Shown: piece by piece, positions 42,995 to 52,465 of the stretch
Numbering within the stretch: the first letter of the stretch is position 1
Layout of the letters: each line of letters opens with the position of its first letter
Assembly (NCBI RefSeq): GCF_024626525.1
Contig: NZ_JANJGU010000003.1
Span: 124,001-188,000 of the forward strand
Direction: 5' to 3'
Origin: Lederbergia panacisoli
GTDB taxonomy: Bacteria; Bacillota; Bacilli; Bacillales; Bacillaceae_C
DNA: 64,000 bases
Notes under the pieces: model-generated
The model's database searches: none
What the model was told of the DNA's origin: nothing
The model's input: only the letters and a program-made list of their open reading frames with translations
Translations under genes and position numbers: made by a program

Positions 42995-43678
42995 ATGGAA
43001 ATTTTAAAAATAGATAATTTGTCTAAAGTGTATGGTAAAGGTGAGACCGCCGTTAAGGCGTTGGACGATGTTTCATTTTCGGTAAAAAAAGGTGAGTTTG
43101 TTGCGATTATCGGTCCATCTGGATCCGGTAAGTCCACGCTTTTACATTTGCTCGGTGGTGTCGATCGACCGTCGAGCGGAAAGGTATTTGTGGATAATAC
43201 AGATATCTATAGTCTAAACGAAACACAGTTAGCGATTTTTAGAAGAAGACAAATCGGATTAATCTATCAATTTTACAACCTGATCCCGGTTTTAACGGTG
43301 GAAGAAAATATTACGTTGCCGCTATTATTGGATCAACATAAGGTCGATAAAAAGCAGTTTAGTGATATTGTTAAAAAGTTAAATTTAGAAAATCGCTTAA
43401 ATCATCTTCCGAATCAGCTTTCGGGAGGGCAGCAACAGAGGGTTTCGATTGGTCGTGCTTTAATTAGCAATCCAGCAATTATGTTGGCCGACGAACCGAC
43501 TGGAAATCTGGATAGTAAAAATAGCGGAGAGATAATCGACTTGCTAAAAATGTTTAATAAAACATTTAATCAAACGCTGATTGTCATTACACACGACGAA
43601 CGAATTGCTCTTCAAGCAGATCGCATCATCGCTATTGAAGATGGGAAGGTCAAGAAGGACGAGGTGGTTCGTCCATGA
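42995..43678 (+). CDS. ABC transporter ATP-binding protein (MacB/LolD type)
   Basis: 227-residue ATPase: Walker [10 protein letters not shown] (residues 39-47), Q-loop QFYNL, signature LSGGQQQR, Walker [10 protein letters not shown], and the H-loop THDERIA. The subfamily energises FtsX-like permeases that export or detach substrates, often lantibiotics or bacitracin-like peptides. GGAGG precedes the ATG. Its stop overlaps the permease start by 4 bp. Control by the adjacent two-component system is inferred from position and the repeat site upstream. Confidence 0.94.
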   Translation: MEILKIDNLSKVYGKGETAVKALDDVSFSVKKGEFVAIIGPSGSGKSTLLHLLGGVDRPSSGKVFVDNTDIYSLNETQLAIFRRRQIGLIYQFYNLIPVLTVEENITLPLLLDQHKVDKKQFSDIVKKLNLENRLNHLPNQLSGGQQQRVSIGRALISNPAIMLADEPTGNLDSKNSGEIIDLLKMFNKTFNQTLIVITHDERIALQADRIIAIEDGKVKKDEVVRP

Positions 43679-46254
43679 ACATTGTCAATAAACTGACGAT
43701 TAGACATTTAAAGGAAAATAAAAGACGAACCCTTGTCACAATCATTGGGGTTATCATTTCTGTGGCAATGCTCACAGCGGTTGCGACAATCGGCGTTTCT
43801 TTTATGGATCTGATGAAAAGGCAGACGATTGCGGATGAAGGGGAATGGCATGTTGTTTATCGAGATGTCAATCAAGACCAGATTCAGGCTATAGAAAAAG
43901 ATAAGGATACGAAAAAAGTAGTCCTTTCAAAGGATCTCGGCTATGCCTTATTAAAAGGCAGTAAAAATGAAAGTAAACCTTATTTATTCTTCAAGGAATA
44001 TAATAAATCAGGCTTTGAACAATTTCCAATTGAGTTAAGCAGCGGTAGATTCCCACAATCACGAAATGAAATCGTGATTTCGGAAGAGATCGTTAATAAT
44101 GCCAAGGTAGATTACCGAATTGGCGATATCGTAACACTTGATGTTGGTAACAGAATTACAAATGATCCAGAAATACAAGGGCCAATAGATCAAACATTTT
44201 CATTTTTAACAAAGGACGGAAAGATCAATGAAGAATTAGAAATTACCTCAACGAAGGAATTCACAATCGTTGGTACAATTAAACGTCCAAATTGGGAAAT
44301 ACCTTGGGCGCCAGCATATACTGTGATTTCTTACTTAGATGAAGAAGAACAACTCGTTAAAGATAACCTTGTAAATGCAACGGTGGTCTTAAACAAAGTT
44401 AAAACTTCTTTATTTGATGATGCTCAAAACTTAGCAGAGAAAAATCAGATAGAAACAGTTGACTTTAACCATAATTTACTTCGCTATTATGGTGCGATAA
44501 AAAATGACGGTATGCGAACAACCCTTTATTCGTTGTGCGCCATCATTATGGTCATTATCATTGTTGGATCAGTATCATTAATTTACAATGCTTTCGCAAT
44601 TTCTGTTGCGGAACGCTCTCGCCATTTAGGGATGCTATCGAGTGTTGGGGCAACAAAAAAGCAAAAGCAAAATTCGGTATTTTTTGAAGGCTTTGTTATT
44701 GGATTGATTAGTATTCCAATTGGAATTATTTCCGGGCTTGCCGGAATGGGGGTAACCTTTTTATTTATCAACACCATTATTCAAGGGGCTTTAGGAGTAA
44801 CAGAAAAGTTAAAAGTGACGATAACACTAGGTTCGATTTTAGTGGCGATCTTGGTCTCGATTATTACTATTTTTATTTCCACTTATATCCCGGCGAGGAG
44901 AGCTTCTCGAATTTCAGCAATTGACGCTATCCGTCAATCCACGGATGTGAAACTAACGAAGAAAGCAGTAAAAACTTCTAAGTTTGTTCGGAAAATATTT
45001 GGAATCGAAGCAGAGATCGGATTGAAAAATTTAAAAAGAAATAAGCGCAGATATCAAGCCACTGTTTTTTCACTCGTTATTAGCATAATGCTCTTTTTAT
45101 CAGTTGCCTTTTTTACAGCGAATTTGAAAAAGTCATTGTCCCTTTCACAAGATGGTTTGAACTATGACATCGTGATGGAGGTTGAAAAAGGGAGAGACGA
45201 CCAGTTAGTCAATTCGATTTTGTCTATGGATGAAGTGACAAAATCTAGCATGACCTCGCAACAATATTTCGTATCTTCATGGATTGAAAAAGATAAGACG
45301 TCTGATGCTGTCCGCAAGCTTGAAGGTTTCAACGATCAGCTTGTAGATGGCAAGTATCCATATGGGATTAATCTTTATTCGTTAGATGAAAAAAGCTTAA
45401 AGGCATATGCAAAAGAAGCAGGTGCTGATTATAACGAGCTGCAAAATAGATTAAATGCGATTGTCATTGATCAGATTAAGTATGAAGATGCTAATGCTGG
45501 AAAATATGTTGAAACGAAAGCAATCCATACGAAAGTAGGGGAGCAGATTGATTTATTTTCTTATGATGAGGAGCATGAGAAAGAGAAATTTTTAAATAAA
45601 ATAACGGTAGCTGCTTTAACGGAGAAACTCCCAATGGGTGCTCATGGAGGATATCCAGGTAGTTTAGATGTAATCGTGTCTGAATCAACCTTGGAGAAAT
45701 TGGGCTTTACCGCAGAAGACAACCGTATGCTCTATTTAAACAGTACGGATCCACTTAAGACGCAGCAGAAAATCGAGGAAATTGAAGAGGTAAGGCATTA
45801 TATTCACAACGTCTATCAGAGCCGTCAGCAGGATGAGCAAATGGTATTGATCATGTCCGTCTTTACGTATGGCTTTATCGTGTTGATCACAGCAATTTCG
45901 ATTGCAAATATATTGAATACCATTTCCACAAGCATTTCCTTAAGAAAACGTGAATTTGCGATGCTGAAATCAATGGGAATGACACCAAAAGGCTTTAACA
46001 AAATGATTAATTACGAAAGTATTTTTTACGGAATAAAGGCATTAATTTATGGACTCCCATTGAGTGTCCTATGTATGCTTCTTATCTATAAGGCATTGGC
46101 GAATTCGTTTAGCTATAGCTTCACACTTCCGTGGATGAGCATTTTTTATGTAGTTATAGCGGTTTTTCTTATCGTCGGTACGTCGATGCTATATTCAAGC
46201 GCGAAGGTTAAGAAGGAAAACATTATTGATGCTCTAAAACAGGAAAGTATATAA
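43675..46254 (+). CDS. FtsX-like ABC permease with two permease units
   Basis: 859-residue membrane protein with two repeated units: N-terminal helix (about 18-40), extracytoplasmic MacB-like domain (50-280), three helices (about 285-410) with the ABC coupling segment, then the same layout in the second half (helix about 463-485, large outer domain 490-720, three helices 725-850). The final segments read RKREFAMLKSMGMTPKGFNKM, the classical FtsX signature. Longer than BceB-type permeases (~650). Function: efflux or extraction of a peptide or lipid from the membrane, with the upstream ATPase. Terminator follows. Confidence 0.9.
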   Translation: MNIVNKLTIRHLKENKRRTLVTIIGVIISVAMLTAVATIGVSFMDLMKRQTIADEGEWHVVYRDVNQDQIQAIEKDKDTKKVVLSKDLGYALLKGSKNESKPYLFFKEYNKSGFEQFPIELSSGRFPQSRNEIVISEEIVNNAKVDYRIGDIVTLDVGNRITNDPEIQGPIDQTFSFLTKDGKINEELEITSTKEFTIVGTIKRPNWEIPWAPAYTVISYLDEEEQLVKDNLVNATVVLNKVKTSLFDDAQNLAEKNQIETVDFNHNLLRYYGAIKNDGMRTTLYSLCAIIMVIIIVGSVSLIYNAFAISVAERSRHLGMLSSVGATKKQKQNSVFFEGFVIGLISIPIGIISGLAGMGVTFLFINTIIQGALGVTEKLKVTITLGSILVAILVSIITIFISTYIPARRASRISAIDAIRQSTDVKLTKKAVKTSKFVRKIFGIEAEIGLKNLKRNKRRYQATVFSLVISIMLFLSVAFFTANLKKSLSLSQDGLNYDIVMEVEKGRDDQLVNSILSMDEVTKSSMTSQQYFVSSWIEKDKTSDAVRKLEGFNDQLVDGKYPYGINLYSLDEKSLKAYAKEAGADYNELQNRLNAIVIDQIKYEDANAGKYVETKAIHTKVGEQIDLFSYDEEHEKEKFLNKITVAALTEKLPMGAHGGYPGSLDVIVSESTLEKLGFTAEDNRMLYLNSTDPLKTQQKIEEIEEVRHYIHNVYQSRQQDEQMVLIMSVFTYGFIVLITAISIANILNTISTSISLRKREFAMLKSMGMTPKGFNKMINYESIFYGIKALIYGLPLSVLCMLLIYKALANSFSYSFTLPWMSIFYVVIAVFLIVGTSMLYSSAKVKKENIIDALKQESI

Positions 46255-46258
46255 TGAG

Positions 46259-46289
46259 GAAAAGGCTTCTAGAGATAGGAGCCTTTTTT
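46259..46289 (+). terminator. Intrinsic terminator after ABC permease
   Basis: AAAGGCT pairs with AGCCTTT (one bulge), followed by TTTTCT. Confidence 0.82.
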
Positions 46290-46307
46290 CTATAAGGGGT
46301 GTGTTGG

Positions 46308-47534
46308 ATGATTCAAAAGTGGATTGCGGAAATCGAAAAAAGTTGGGGATTGGAACATTTCGATTTGAAAAACGCATCGATTAAAAGGGATGCCTCTGCT
46401 ATTAAAACAACTGAGTATAAGCTGGAAATGGAATGGTTTCCTGCAGGGGCTGAATTGGAAGAAGAATCGAATCCACCTGGAACGGTCTATGCGGAAGTTA
46501 ATTTAACATACGGATTTTTAACAAGCTTTATCGTTGTTATGAGTGAGGATTTCAGAAAAAACCCACCAATGCTGACTGGGATTGAGTTGGACGATGTTGT
46601 GGCATGGATCGAGTCTAATGCTAGATTGAAGTATGATGTTGATTTTCGCTTACAAATGAAAAATAAAGAGGGCGATCTAACAGAATATTTCTTTTCCTCC
46701 ATTTTGAATGGAAGAAAGGTCTCTCCAGGAGGTTATATTGAAGTAAAAGTAAATAAACAAGGCAGTATCGTTTTTTATTCTTTGTCGGGATTCTTTCATG
46801 GGCTTTATCCTAAAATTGAAATTGACCAAAAAGAGTCTGTTTTGAATCTTGATGAATTTAAAGAAAAGCAAGTCGTTCTCTTCGGAATGCCGGAAGAGAA
46901 TGGATATCGGCTCTTATATGGTGTGGACGAAGCGTTTATAGATGTAGTTCCCGAATCTTTAATCCTTAATTGGGATGAGGAGGATCCAGCTGAGGAAATC
47001 TGTTTTTCAGATGGAGTAGTAGGCACAGTATGGGAGGAGTTTTACGAATCTCAAAAGATTTCTGAAGAGGAAATGTTATTAAATATTCCACATCCAGATT
47101 GTCTTCCCATTTCAGAAGATGAAAAAAATGAGTTCGTAAAAGTAATTTCGAATTATTTAAAAGTGAACCGTCCAAAAGATAGCGGAAAATGGCAGGTTGA
47201 AAATATCGAGCGCCATAATGGCCTTTTACATGCGGATATCGTTCCAATTAATTACGTTGATCGCATTCTGGATAAATTAAAATTTTTATATGATGCGAAT
47301 GAACATGTGTTGCTTCATGTTTTGGATAAACGGGAAATATTCAGTGAAATGAAAGATATACCTATACTGGATGTAAAAGTAACAAAAGAAGAAGCATTAG
47401 AGCTATTGGAAAAAGATATCTTTTTCGAGCCCTATTATATATTTGATTTCGATAAGAAGGTTGTAAGACCAACTCAGCGGATTGATTGCCATGAATTTGT
47501 AAATGCGGTGACAGGAGAAAAGGTACAGGAATAG
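46308..47534 (+). CDS. Uncharacterised PepSY/DUF4901-like soluble protein
   Basis: 408-residue acidic protein with no signal peptide and no membrane segment. The C-terminal part shows an EEALELLEKDIFFEPYYIF and DCHEFVNAVTGEKVQ pattern reminiscent of PepSY-like/YcdB-YcdC (DUF4901) repeats, a group with unknown function. ATG 46308 is preferred (AAGGGGTG 6 bp upstream); GTG 46299 overlaps that site. It stands after a terminator and before the 41-bp repeat array, so it is monocistronic. Assignment is weak. Confidence 0.65.
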   Translation: MIQKWIAEIEKSWGLEHFDLKNASIKRDASAIKTTEYKLEMEWFPAGAELEEESNPPGTVYAEVNLTYGFLTSFIVVMSEDFRKNPPMLTGIELDDVVAWIESNARLKYDVDFRLQMKNKEGDLTEYFFSSILNGRKVSPGGYIEVKVNKQGSIVFYSLSGFFHGLYPKIEIDQKESVLNLDEFKEKQVVLFGMPEENGYRLLYGVDEAFIDVVPESLILNWDEEDPAEEICFSDGVVGTVWEEFYESQKISEEEMLLNIPHPDCLPISEDEKNEFVKVISNYLKVNRPKDSGKWQVENIERHNGLLHADIVPINYVDRILDKLKFLYDANEHVLLHVLDKREIFSEMKDIPILDVKVTKEEALELLEKDIFFEPYYIFDFDKKVVRPTQRIDCHEFVNAVTGEKVQE

Positions 47535-47566
47535 ATTCTTGCCCGAAACTGATTAAAAACTAAACG

Positions 47567-47895
47567 TCTAATAGCCTCGTTGTAATGGCTAATAGAATTT
47601 CATAACGTCTAATGAATCATCTAATAGGAAGTCTGAAACGTCTAACAGAATCATGAATCATCTAATAGGCTGCGTGAAACTTCTAATAGAAACGTGAATC
47701 ATCTAATAGGGAGTCTGAAACTTCTAATAGAAACGTGAATCATCTAATAGGAAGTCTGAAACGTCTAATAGAAACGTGAATCATCTAATAGGAAGTCTGA
47801 AACGTCTAATAGAAACGTGAATCATCTAATAGGCTGCGTGAAACGTCTAATAGAAACGTGAATCCATCTAATAGGCTGTCTTAAACGTCTAATAG
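47567..47895. repeat. 41-bp-period minisatellite, 17 half-units with TCTAATAG
   Basis: The motif TCTAATAG (a few variants: GCTAATAG, TCTAATGA, TCTAACAG) occurs 17 times at 47567-47895. Gaps alternate 20 and 21 bp with one early 12-bp exception, so the true unit is 41 bp (ACGTCTAATAGAAACGTGAA then TCATCTAATAGGAAGTCTGA plus one base). It fills the 447-bp gap between a stop codon and the terminator of bshB2. Frequent stops in all frames exclude coding. Function unknown. Confidence 0.95.
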
Positions 47896-47955
47896 AATCA
47901 TGAAACAGATAGTATATTTAATAAAATTGTCCAACATCCATTAATAAATATAAAA

Positions 47956-47982
47956 AACCTGGTTAAAATTCTTAACCAGGTT
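47956..47982 (-). terminator. Terminator of the yojF-bshB2 operon
   Basis: AACCTGGTTAA (47956-47966) pairs perfectly with TTAACCAGGTT (47972-47982), minus-strand T run TTTTTTA following. Confidence 0.92.
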
Positions 47983-48665
47983 CACAATACTTTATCTTTT
48001 TCCCAATCATACGTCCAAAAACGTTCTTTTTGCCAATGTGAGAGTAATTCCGGATCATTGGCGGATAGTCTTTCTTCCATATCCGCAAGCATCCAGGCGG
48101 TTTGAGAAATATGGGCTTTTAACGCTCCAAGTTTTTGTTCCCAAGCGGCACTTACATCGTAATGAATGTCGGCTGGACCAATTTCTGCTTCCGTATTTTT
48201 TGAAAAAGCGACGCAGTGCAATTTAGGACGTTCTTCTTTCGGAAGTCTTCTCACTGCACGAACGACAGCTCTACCCGTCGCCTCATGATCAGGGTGAACG
48301 GAATATCCCGGATAAAATGAGATGACGAGTGAAGGATTAAGCTCTTCAATCAGTGCAAAAACCATAGTGGCAAGTTTTTCATCGCTTTCGAATTCAAGAG
48401 TTTTATCCCTGTAGCCCATCATTCGTAAGTCTGTAAGACCCATTGATTTAGCGGCAGCCTCAAGTTCCGCTTTTCTAATTTTCGGCAATGATTCTCTCGT
48501 GGCAAATGGGGGATTCCCAAGATTCCGACCCATTTCACCAAGTGTTAAGCAAGCGTATGTAACGGGTGATCCGTTTTGTATATAACTTGATATCGTTCCT
48601 GAAACCCCAAATGCCTCATCATCTGGGTGAGGAAACACAACTAATACATGGCGTTCTTTTTCCAT
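47982..48665 (-). CDS. bshB2: Bacillithiol deacetylase BshB2
   Basis: 227-residue zinc-dependent N-deacetylase of the PIG-L/LmbE family. It removes acetyl from GlcNAc-malate in bacillithiol synthesis, the main low-molecular-weight thiol of Bacillus. Metal site HPDDEAFGVSG (residues 13 on) and VHPDHEATGRAVVRAV are present. ATG 48665 (MEKERHVLVVFPHPDDE) is chosen with AAAGGAG 9 bp upstream; upstream in-frame ATGs are less well placed. yojF lies 25 bp upstream in the same operon, as in Bacillus subtilis yojFG. Confidence 0.93.
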   Translation of the reverse strand: MEKERHVLVVFPHPDDEAFGVSGTISSYIQNGSPVTYACLTLGEMGRNLGNPPFATRESLPKIRKAELEAAAKSMGLTDLRMMGYRDKTLEFESDEKLATMVFALIEELNPSLVISFYPGYSVHPDHEATGRAVVRAVRRLPKEERPKLHCVAFSKNTEAEIGPADIHYDVSAAWEQKLGALKAHISQTAWMLADMEERLSANDPELLSHWQKERFWTYDWEKDKVL

Positions 48666-48690
48666 CAGCATTATCTCCTTTCGCAAAATC

Positions 48691-49038
48691 TCATTCAAAC
48701 GGGGTCTTGCTTATTTCTAATGCGACAGCCAATTTTCCATCATGCCCGTGACCAGCAAGAAGCAGTCTTCCTAGATCATCGAGTTCAAAATGGGTTAGAC
48801 CTTCTGCATAAATCCATCCAATCGGAAGCTTTAATCCAACACGATAAGGGCCATCACCTATAATTTTCCCGTGCTCGTAACACACTTGCGCGTTGCGAAT
48901 ATAAGCCCCAGCTGAAAAAAACGAATCATTATTATGGGCGGCGTATGCACCATTGGTTGTCTCTAGATGTATGTAAACACTGTCCCCAGCAAAATCGTTT
49001 ATGTGTTGTTGTACCTTTAATACATTTATCTTTTCCAT
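48691..49038 (-). CDS. yojF: YojF-family protein, partner of bshB2
   Basis: 115-residue small cytosolic protein of the YojF (DUF1806) family. It starts MEKINVLKVQQHINDFAGDS and contains YIHLETTNGAYAAHNNDSF and the conserved IGWIYAEGLTHF. Its role is unknown but it is regularly paired with bshB2. AAGGAGG precedes the ATG. It is the first gene of the two-gene operon. Confidence 0.92.
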   Translation of the reverse strand: MEKINVLKVQQHINDFAGDSVYIHLETTNGAYAAHNNDSFFSAGAYIRNAQVCYEHGKIIGDGPYRVGLKLPIGWIYAEGLTHFELDDLGRLLLAGHGHDGKLAVALEISKTPFE

Positions 49039-49110
49039 TTTTTCGGCCTCCTTCCTAAAGGAACGATATGTTTATTTTACTAATAAATTTTCATTTTGTC
49101 TCATAAAAAA

Positions 49111-49141
49111 GCGCCCGAAAAGATTGAATCTCCTTCCGGGC
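49111..49141 (-). terminator. Terminator of pdxK
   Basis: GCCCG/CGGGC with A/T-rich extension; minus-strand sequence ends GGGCGCTTTTTT. Confidence 0.82.
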
Positions 49142-49148
49142 ATCTATT

Positions 49149-49955
49149 TTAAGCTTTTTTGTTATAAGCTCCATGCATGACTGGGCCTACATATTGGTTA
49201 AGCTTCCAACCATGTTCAATCGCAGCGGTTACGAACTCCTTAGCAGCGGAAACGGCTTCTTTTACAGATTTGCCGTGCGCCAAGTTCGCTGTAATAGCAG
49301 CTGCAAACGTACAGCCTGCACCGTGATTATAAGTTGTTGCCAGTTTTTCCTTTTCAAGAAGGGTAAAATCTTTTCCATCATAAAAGAGGTCAACGGCTTT
49401 GTCATGATTCAGGCCTTTTCCGCCTTTAATGACTACGTTTTTTGCTCCAAGCTCATGGATTTTAGCGGCTGCTTCTTTCATATCATCAATCGTTTTGATA
49501 GGACCAGTTTTCGCTAGCTGCCATGCCTCGAAAAGATTTGGTGTTACAACAGTAGCACGTGGTACAAGAAGTTCGCGCAATGCTTCCGTATTTTCAGGCT
49601 GCAACACTTCATCTTCCCCTTTACAAACCATAACAGGGTCGATGACTACCTTATCTAATTTATGTTCATCAATTTTGCGGGCACCGAGTTCAATGATGTC
49701 CACAGATCCAAGCATTCCGGTTTTCATTGCATCAATGCCGACGGATAAGATGGTTTTTAATTGTTGCTCGACAACTGAAACATCAATTGGAAAAACACCG
49801 TGGCTCCAGCCATTGTCAGGATCCATCGTTACGATAGAAGTTAATGCTGTCATCCCATATACATCATGCTCTTGAAATGTTTTTAAATCTGCTTGTATAC
49901 CTGCACCGCCGCTGGAGTCTGAACCAGCGAGAGTCAATACTTTTTTCATTGCCAT
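49149..49955 (-). CDS. pdxK: Pyridoxine/pyridoxal/pyridoxamine kinase (ThiD-like PdxK)
   Basis: 268-residue ribokinase-fold kinase of the PdxK/ThiD2 branch found in Bacillus. It phosphorylates vitamin B6 vitamers, making PLP by salvage; some also phosphorylate HMP. Motifs: AGSDSSGGAGIQADLKTF near the N-terminus, KTGMLGS, VIDPVMVCKG, VIKGGKG, and the catalytic NHGAGCTFAAA (Cys variant typical of this branch). AGGAGGG precedes the ATG. Single gene with its own terminator. Confidence 0.93.
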   Translation of the reverse strand: MAMKKVLTLAGSDSSGGAGIQADLKTFQEHDVYGMTALTSIVTMDPDNGWSHGVFPIDVSVVEQQLKTILSVGIDAMKTGMLGSVDIIELGARKIDEHKLDKVVIDPVMVCKGEDEVLQPENTEALRELLVPRATVVTPNLFEAWQLAKTGPIKTIDDMKEAAAKIHELGAKNVVIKGGKGLNHDKAVDLFYDGKDFTLLEKEKLATTYNHGAGCTFAAAITANLAHGKSVKEAVSAAKEFVTAAIEHGWKLNQYVGPVMHGAYNKKA

Positions 49956-50033
49956 AAAGCGTCCCTCCTAAGTATCACTGGATGTTTCTTTTTAGAATAT
50001 ACCAATTTTCATGTAAAGAAAAGATTTTTAATC

Positions 50034-50300
50034 TTTACAAAACAGGAAGTCCCGTAGTAAACTAAAAATGTTAAATTACACATGATTTTCCAAGGGAGGA
50101 ATGTAGTATGTCGAATGTATTCAGTATTAATCAAGAAAACTTCATACTGCCCGTGGATCATGGTGTCAATTTACTTTAATTTTTAAAATCCATTAATTCA
50201 TCCATTTTCCATGGGCATATATAAGCTCATGGTTTTATCTTTGTACGGGATACGTATGCCCATTTTACAAAAAACAAAAACCGCGACTTGCGGTTATTTT
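50034..50300 (+). promoter_or_regulatory. Structured leader with promoter and terminator before rsgA
   Basis: TTTACA (50034), 18 bp, TAAACT (50058) may start transcription. The leader carries a 23-codon ORF, then an inverted repeat ATGGGCATA (50211-50219) with TATGCCCAT (50255-50263). A terminator follows: AACCGC/GCGGTT (50279-50295), T run, directly before the rsgA ribosome binding site. Attenuation is possible; no known riboswitch class was matched. This covers gap 49956-50329. Confidence 0.5.
50108..50179 (+). CDS. 23-codon leader ORF
   Basis: Candidate peptide MSNVFSINQENFILPVDHGV then NLL, with GGGAGGA 7 bp before the ATG, a strong site for so short a frame. It lies in the rsgA leader before a terminator. 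No family is recognised; it may be a regulatory leader peptide or the start of a decayed gene. Confidence 0.45.
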   Translation: MSNVFSINQENFILPVDHGVNLL

Positions 50301-50329
50301 TTATGCAAAAAATTGGAGGAATTAAAATA

Positions 50330-51385
50330 ATGGATTTAAAAACACTAGGTTGGAATCAACAATTTGAAAATGAATTTGAATCTTATAAACAGGAAAGCTA
50401 CTCAGTTGGAAGAGTTGCTTTAGAACATAAGCATATGTATAGGGTTTTAACAGAATCTGGAGAAGTATTAGCCGAAATATCGGGAAAATTTCAATATAAT
50501 GCTGCGGGTCGAGGAGCTTATCCAGCCGTTGGCGATTGGGTCGTACTATCCGTAAGAATCGAAGAGGGGAAAGCAACGATTCACCATGTTTTACCGAGAA
50601 AAAGTAAATTCTCCCGTAATATAGCGGGTGCAACTACTGAAGAACAAATTGTTGCAGCAAACGTCGATACCGTTTTTATTGTAGCTGCGCTCAATGCGGA
50701 TTTTAATGTGCGAAGAATTGAACGGTATTTGTTGATGGCCTTGGAAAGTGGAGCAAATCCAGTCATTATTTTAAGCAAAGCAGATCTTTGCCAAGATATC
50801 GATGAAAAAATACAGGAAACAGAATCAGTCGCCATCGGAGTTCCAATTCATGTTGTAAGTGCGGAACAAAACTCCGGACTTGAAGCTCTTTCCGCATATA
50901 TAAATGAAGGGAAGACAATTGCACTTCTTGGATCATCAGGTGTTGGAAAATCCACACTCGTTAATACTTTTACCGGAAAAGCAACGTTAAAAACTGCTGG
51001 AACTCGTGAGGATGATGATCGTGGCCGCCATACAACGACCCACCGCGAGCTTGTTGTCCTTGATCAAGGTGGAATTCTGATTGATACTCCAGGGATGAGG
51101 GAATTGCAGCTATGGGAATCTGAAACGGGATTAAGTCAAGGTTTCTCTGATATCGAAGAGTTCACTTCTCGATGTAAATTCAGGGATTGCACCCATAATG
51201 GAGAGCCGGGATGCGCAGTTCGTAAGGCAATTGAGGAAGGCGAATTAGATGCCGAACGGTATAAAAGCTATCTTAAATTGCAGAAAGAGTTGGCTTATTT
51301 AGAAAGAAAAGAAGATAAGCAACTTGCTCAAGCTCAAAAAGATAAATGGAAAAAGGTTACAATGGGTCAGAGGAAGAAAAGATAA
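50330..51385 (+). CDS. rsgA: RsgA-type ribosome small-subunit-dependent GTPase
   Basis: 351-residue circularly permuted GTPase that helps 30S maturation. Order: OB-like domain (about 30-110), then G4 ILSKAD, G1 LGSSGVGKST, switch region with RHTTTHRELV, G3 DTPGMREL, and a C-terminal zinc site CKFRDCTHNGEPGCAV. Start ATG 50330 has GGAGG 10 bp upstream. It is not in the usual position beside prpC-prkC genes, so it may be a second RsgA paralogue; this needs the rest of the genome. A methyltransferase gene begins 41 bp later. Confidence 0.92.
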   Translation: MDLKTLGWNQQFENEFESYKQESYSVGRVALEHKHMYRVLTESGEVLAEISGKFQYNAAGRGAYPAVGDWVVLSVRIEEGKATIHHVLPRKSKFSRNIAGATTEEQIVAANVDTVFIVAALNADFNVRRIERYLLMALESGANPVIILSKADLCQDIDEKIQETESVAIGVPIHVVSAEQNSGLEALSAYINEGKTIALLGSSGVGKSTLVNTFTGKATLKTAGTREDDDRGRHTTTHRELVVLDQGGILIDTPGMRELQLWESETGLSQGFSDIEEFTSRCKFRDCTHNGEPGCAVRKAIEEGELDAERYKSYLKLQKELAYLERKEDKQLAQAQKDKWKKVTMGQRKKR

Positions 51386-51426
51386 AAATGATGAACTATA
51401 AAATAGAAGTGGTGGTCGGAGAATAT

Positions 51427-52191
51427 ATGTTAAATAATACCGATGAATATGATGACCCAATTTTGTACGATAAAGAAAATGATTCTTATCATGAAGATAT
51501 TTCATTCTTATTGAAATGGGCTTCAAAAATACAAGGGCCAATTATTGATATAGCTTGTGGTACAGGGAGAGCTGCGATTCCTTTGGCGAAGGAAGGCCAT
51601 CAACTGATTGGAATAGACATTCACAGTGGTATGTTAAATGAAGCTAAAAAGAAGACAGCGAATCTGAACCTTCCAATTGAATGGATTGAACAAGATTGTA
51701 CGAAATTTGAGATGGATGTTAAGAGTAGGATGATTTATACGGTCGGAAATTCTTTTCAACATTTCCTTACAAATGAAGCCCAAGATGGGTTATTATCTTC
51801 TGTTTATAAGCATTTAGATAATAAAGGGACCTTTATCTTTGGCACAAGGTTTCCAAGTGCGGAGGAATTATTACAGCCAAGCATCGAGGAGTACTGGAGA
51901 ACCTATACCGACAGTGAAAGCGGGAAGAAAGTAGATGTTTATTCAATCAGCAACTATGACAGCCTAAGCCAGATTCAGCATAATACAACGATTAGAAGAT
52001 ATAAAAACAGTAATGATGAAATCATAAATGAAAAGAGAACAAATATTAGTCTGAGATACGTTTTTCCACAAGAAATGGAACGAATGTTATCCACCCATGG
52101 ATTTAATATAATGCATGTTTATAATGACTGGAACGAAACGCCAATTACGAAAGATAGCTATCAAATGATTTATGTTTGTGAAAAAGTTTAA
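51427..52191 (+). CDS. Class I SAM-dependent methyltransferase
   Basis: 254-residue methyltransferase: motif I IIDIACGTGRAAIPLAKEG, motif II LIGIDIHSGM, motif III WIEQDCTKF, motif IV MIYTVGNSFQHFL. The downstream beta-rich part (ISNYDSLSQIQHNTTIRRY) is typical of glycine/sarcosine-type and small-molecule methyltransferases. ATG 51427 is chosen with GGAG 5 bp upstream; an earlier in-frame start overlaps rsgA. Substrate unknown. Strong terminator follows. Confidence 0.85.
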   Translation: MLNNTDEYDDPILYDKENDSYHEDISFLLKWASKIQGPIIDIACGTGRAAIPLAKEGHQLIGIDIHSGMLNEAKKKTANLNLPIEWIEQDCTKFEMDVKSRMIYTVGNSFQHFLTNEAQDGLLSSVYKHLDNKGTFIFGTRFPSAEELLQPSIEEYWRTYTDSESGKKVDVYSISNYDSLSQIQHNTTIRRYKNSNDEIINEKRTNISLRYVFPQEMERMLSTHGFNIMHVYNDWNETPITKDSYQMIYVCEKV

Positions 52192-52201
52192 TGTTTTTGG
52201 G

Positions 52202-52238
52202 AAACCGCTCGGGTGTGGATAATCCGAGCGGTTTTTTA
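52202..52238 (+). terminator. Intrinsic terminator after methyltransferase
   Basis: AAACCGCTCGG pairs with CCGAGCGGTTT, followed by TTT. The following 225 bp to the next gene shows nothing recognisable. Confidence 0.92.
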
Positions 52239-52465
52239 TATCTGTAAAAGAAGGATATTAAAAATAAAAGAGGAATAGACTTAATAACCGAAAGTACAGC
52301 TGATATTTTCTCGCCATGGTAGCAGCGAACTGTCTGAAGGGATAAATACTATGTTGGGAGGCGAATTCCCATAAGATGCGGTCTGTCTTTGATATCAAGA
52401 AGAAATAATATTAGGGGAATGGTTATGTCTTTTCCGATAATAAACTGGAATTAGGAGATCACTAG

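Noticed and set aside
47567-47895. Possible CRISPR array
   Set aside because: Repeats are contiguous and imperfect with no unique spacers, the half-units are only 20-21 bp, and no cas genes are near.
49429-49875. 148-codon plus-strand frame opposite pdxK
   Set aside because: Shadow of the well-conserved kinase; low-complexity Ser/Thr composition.
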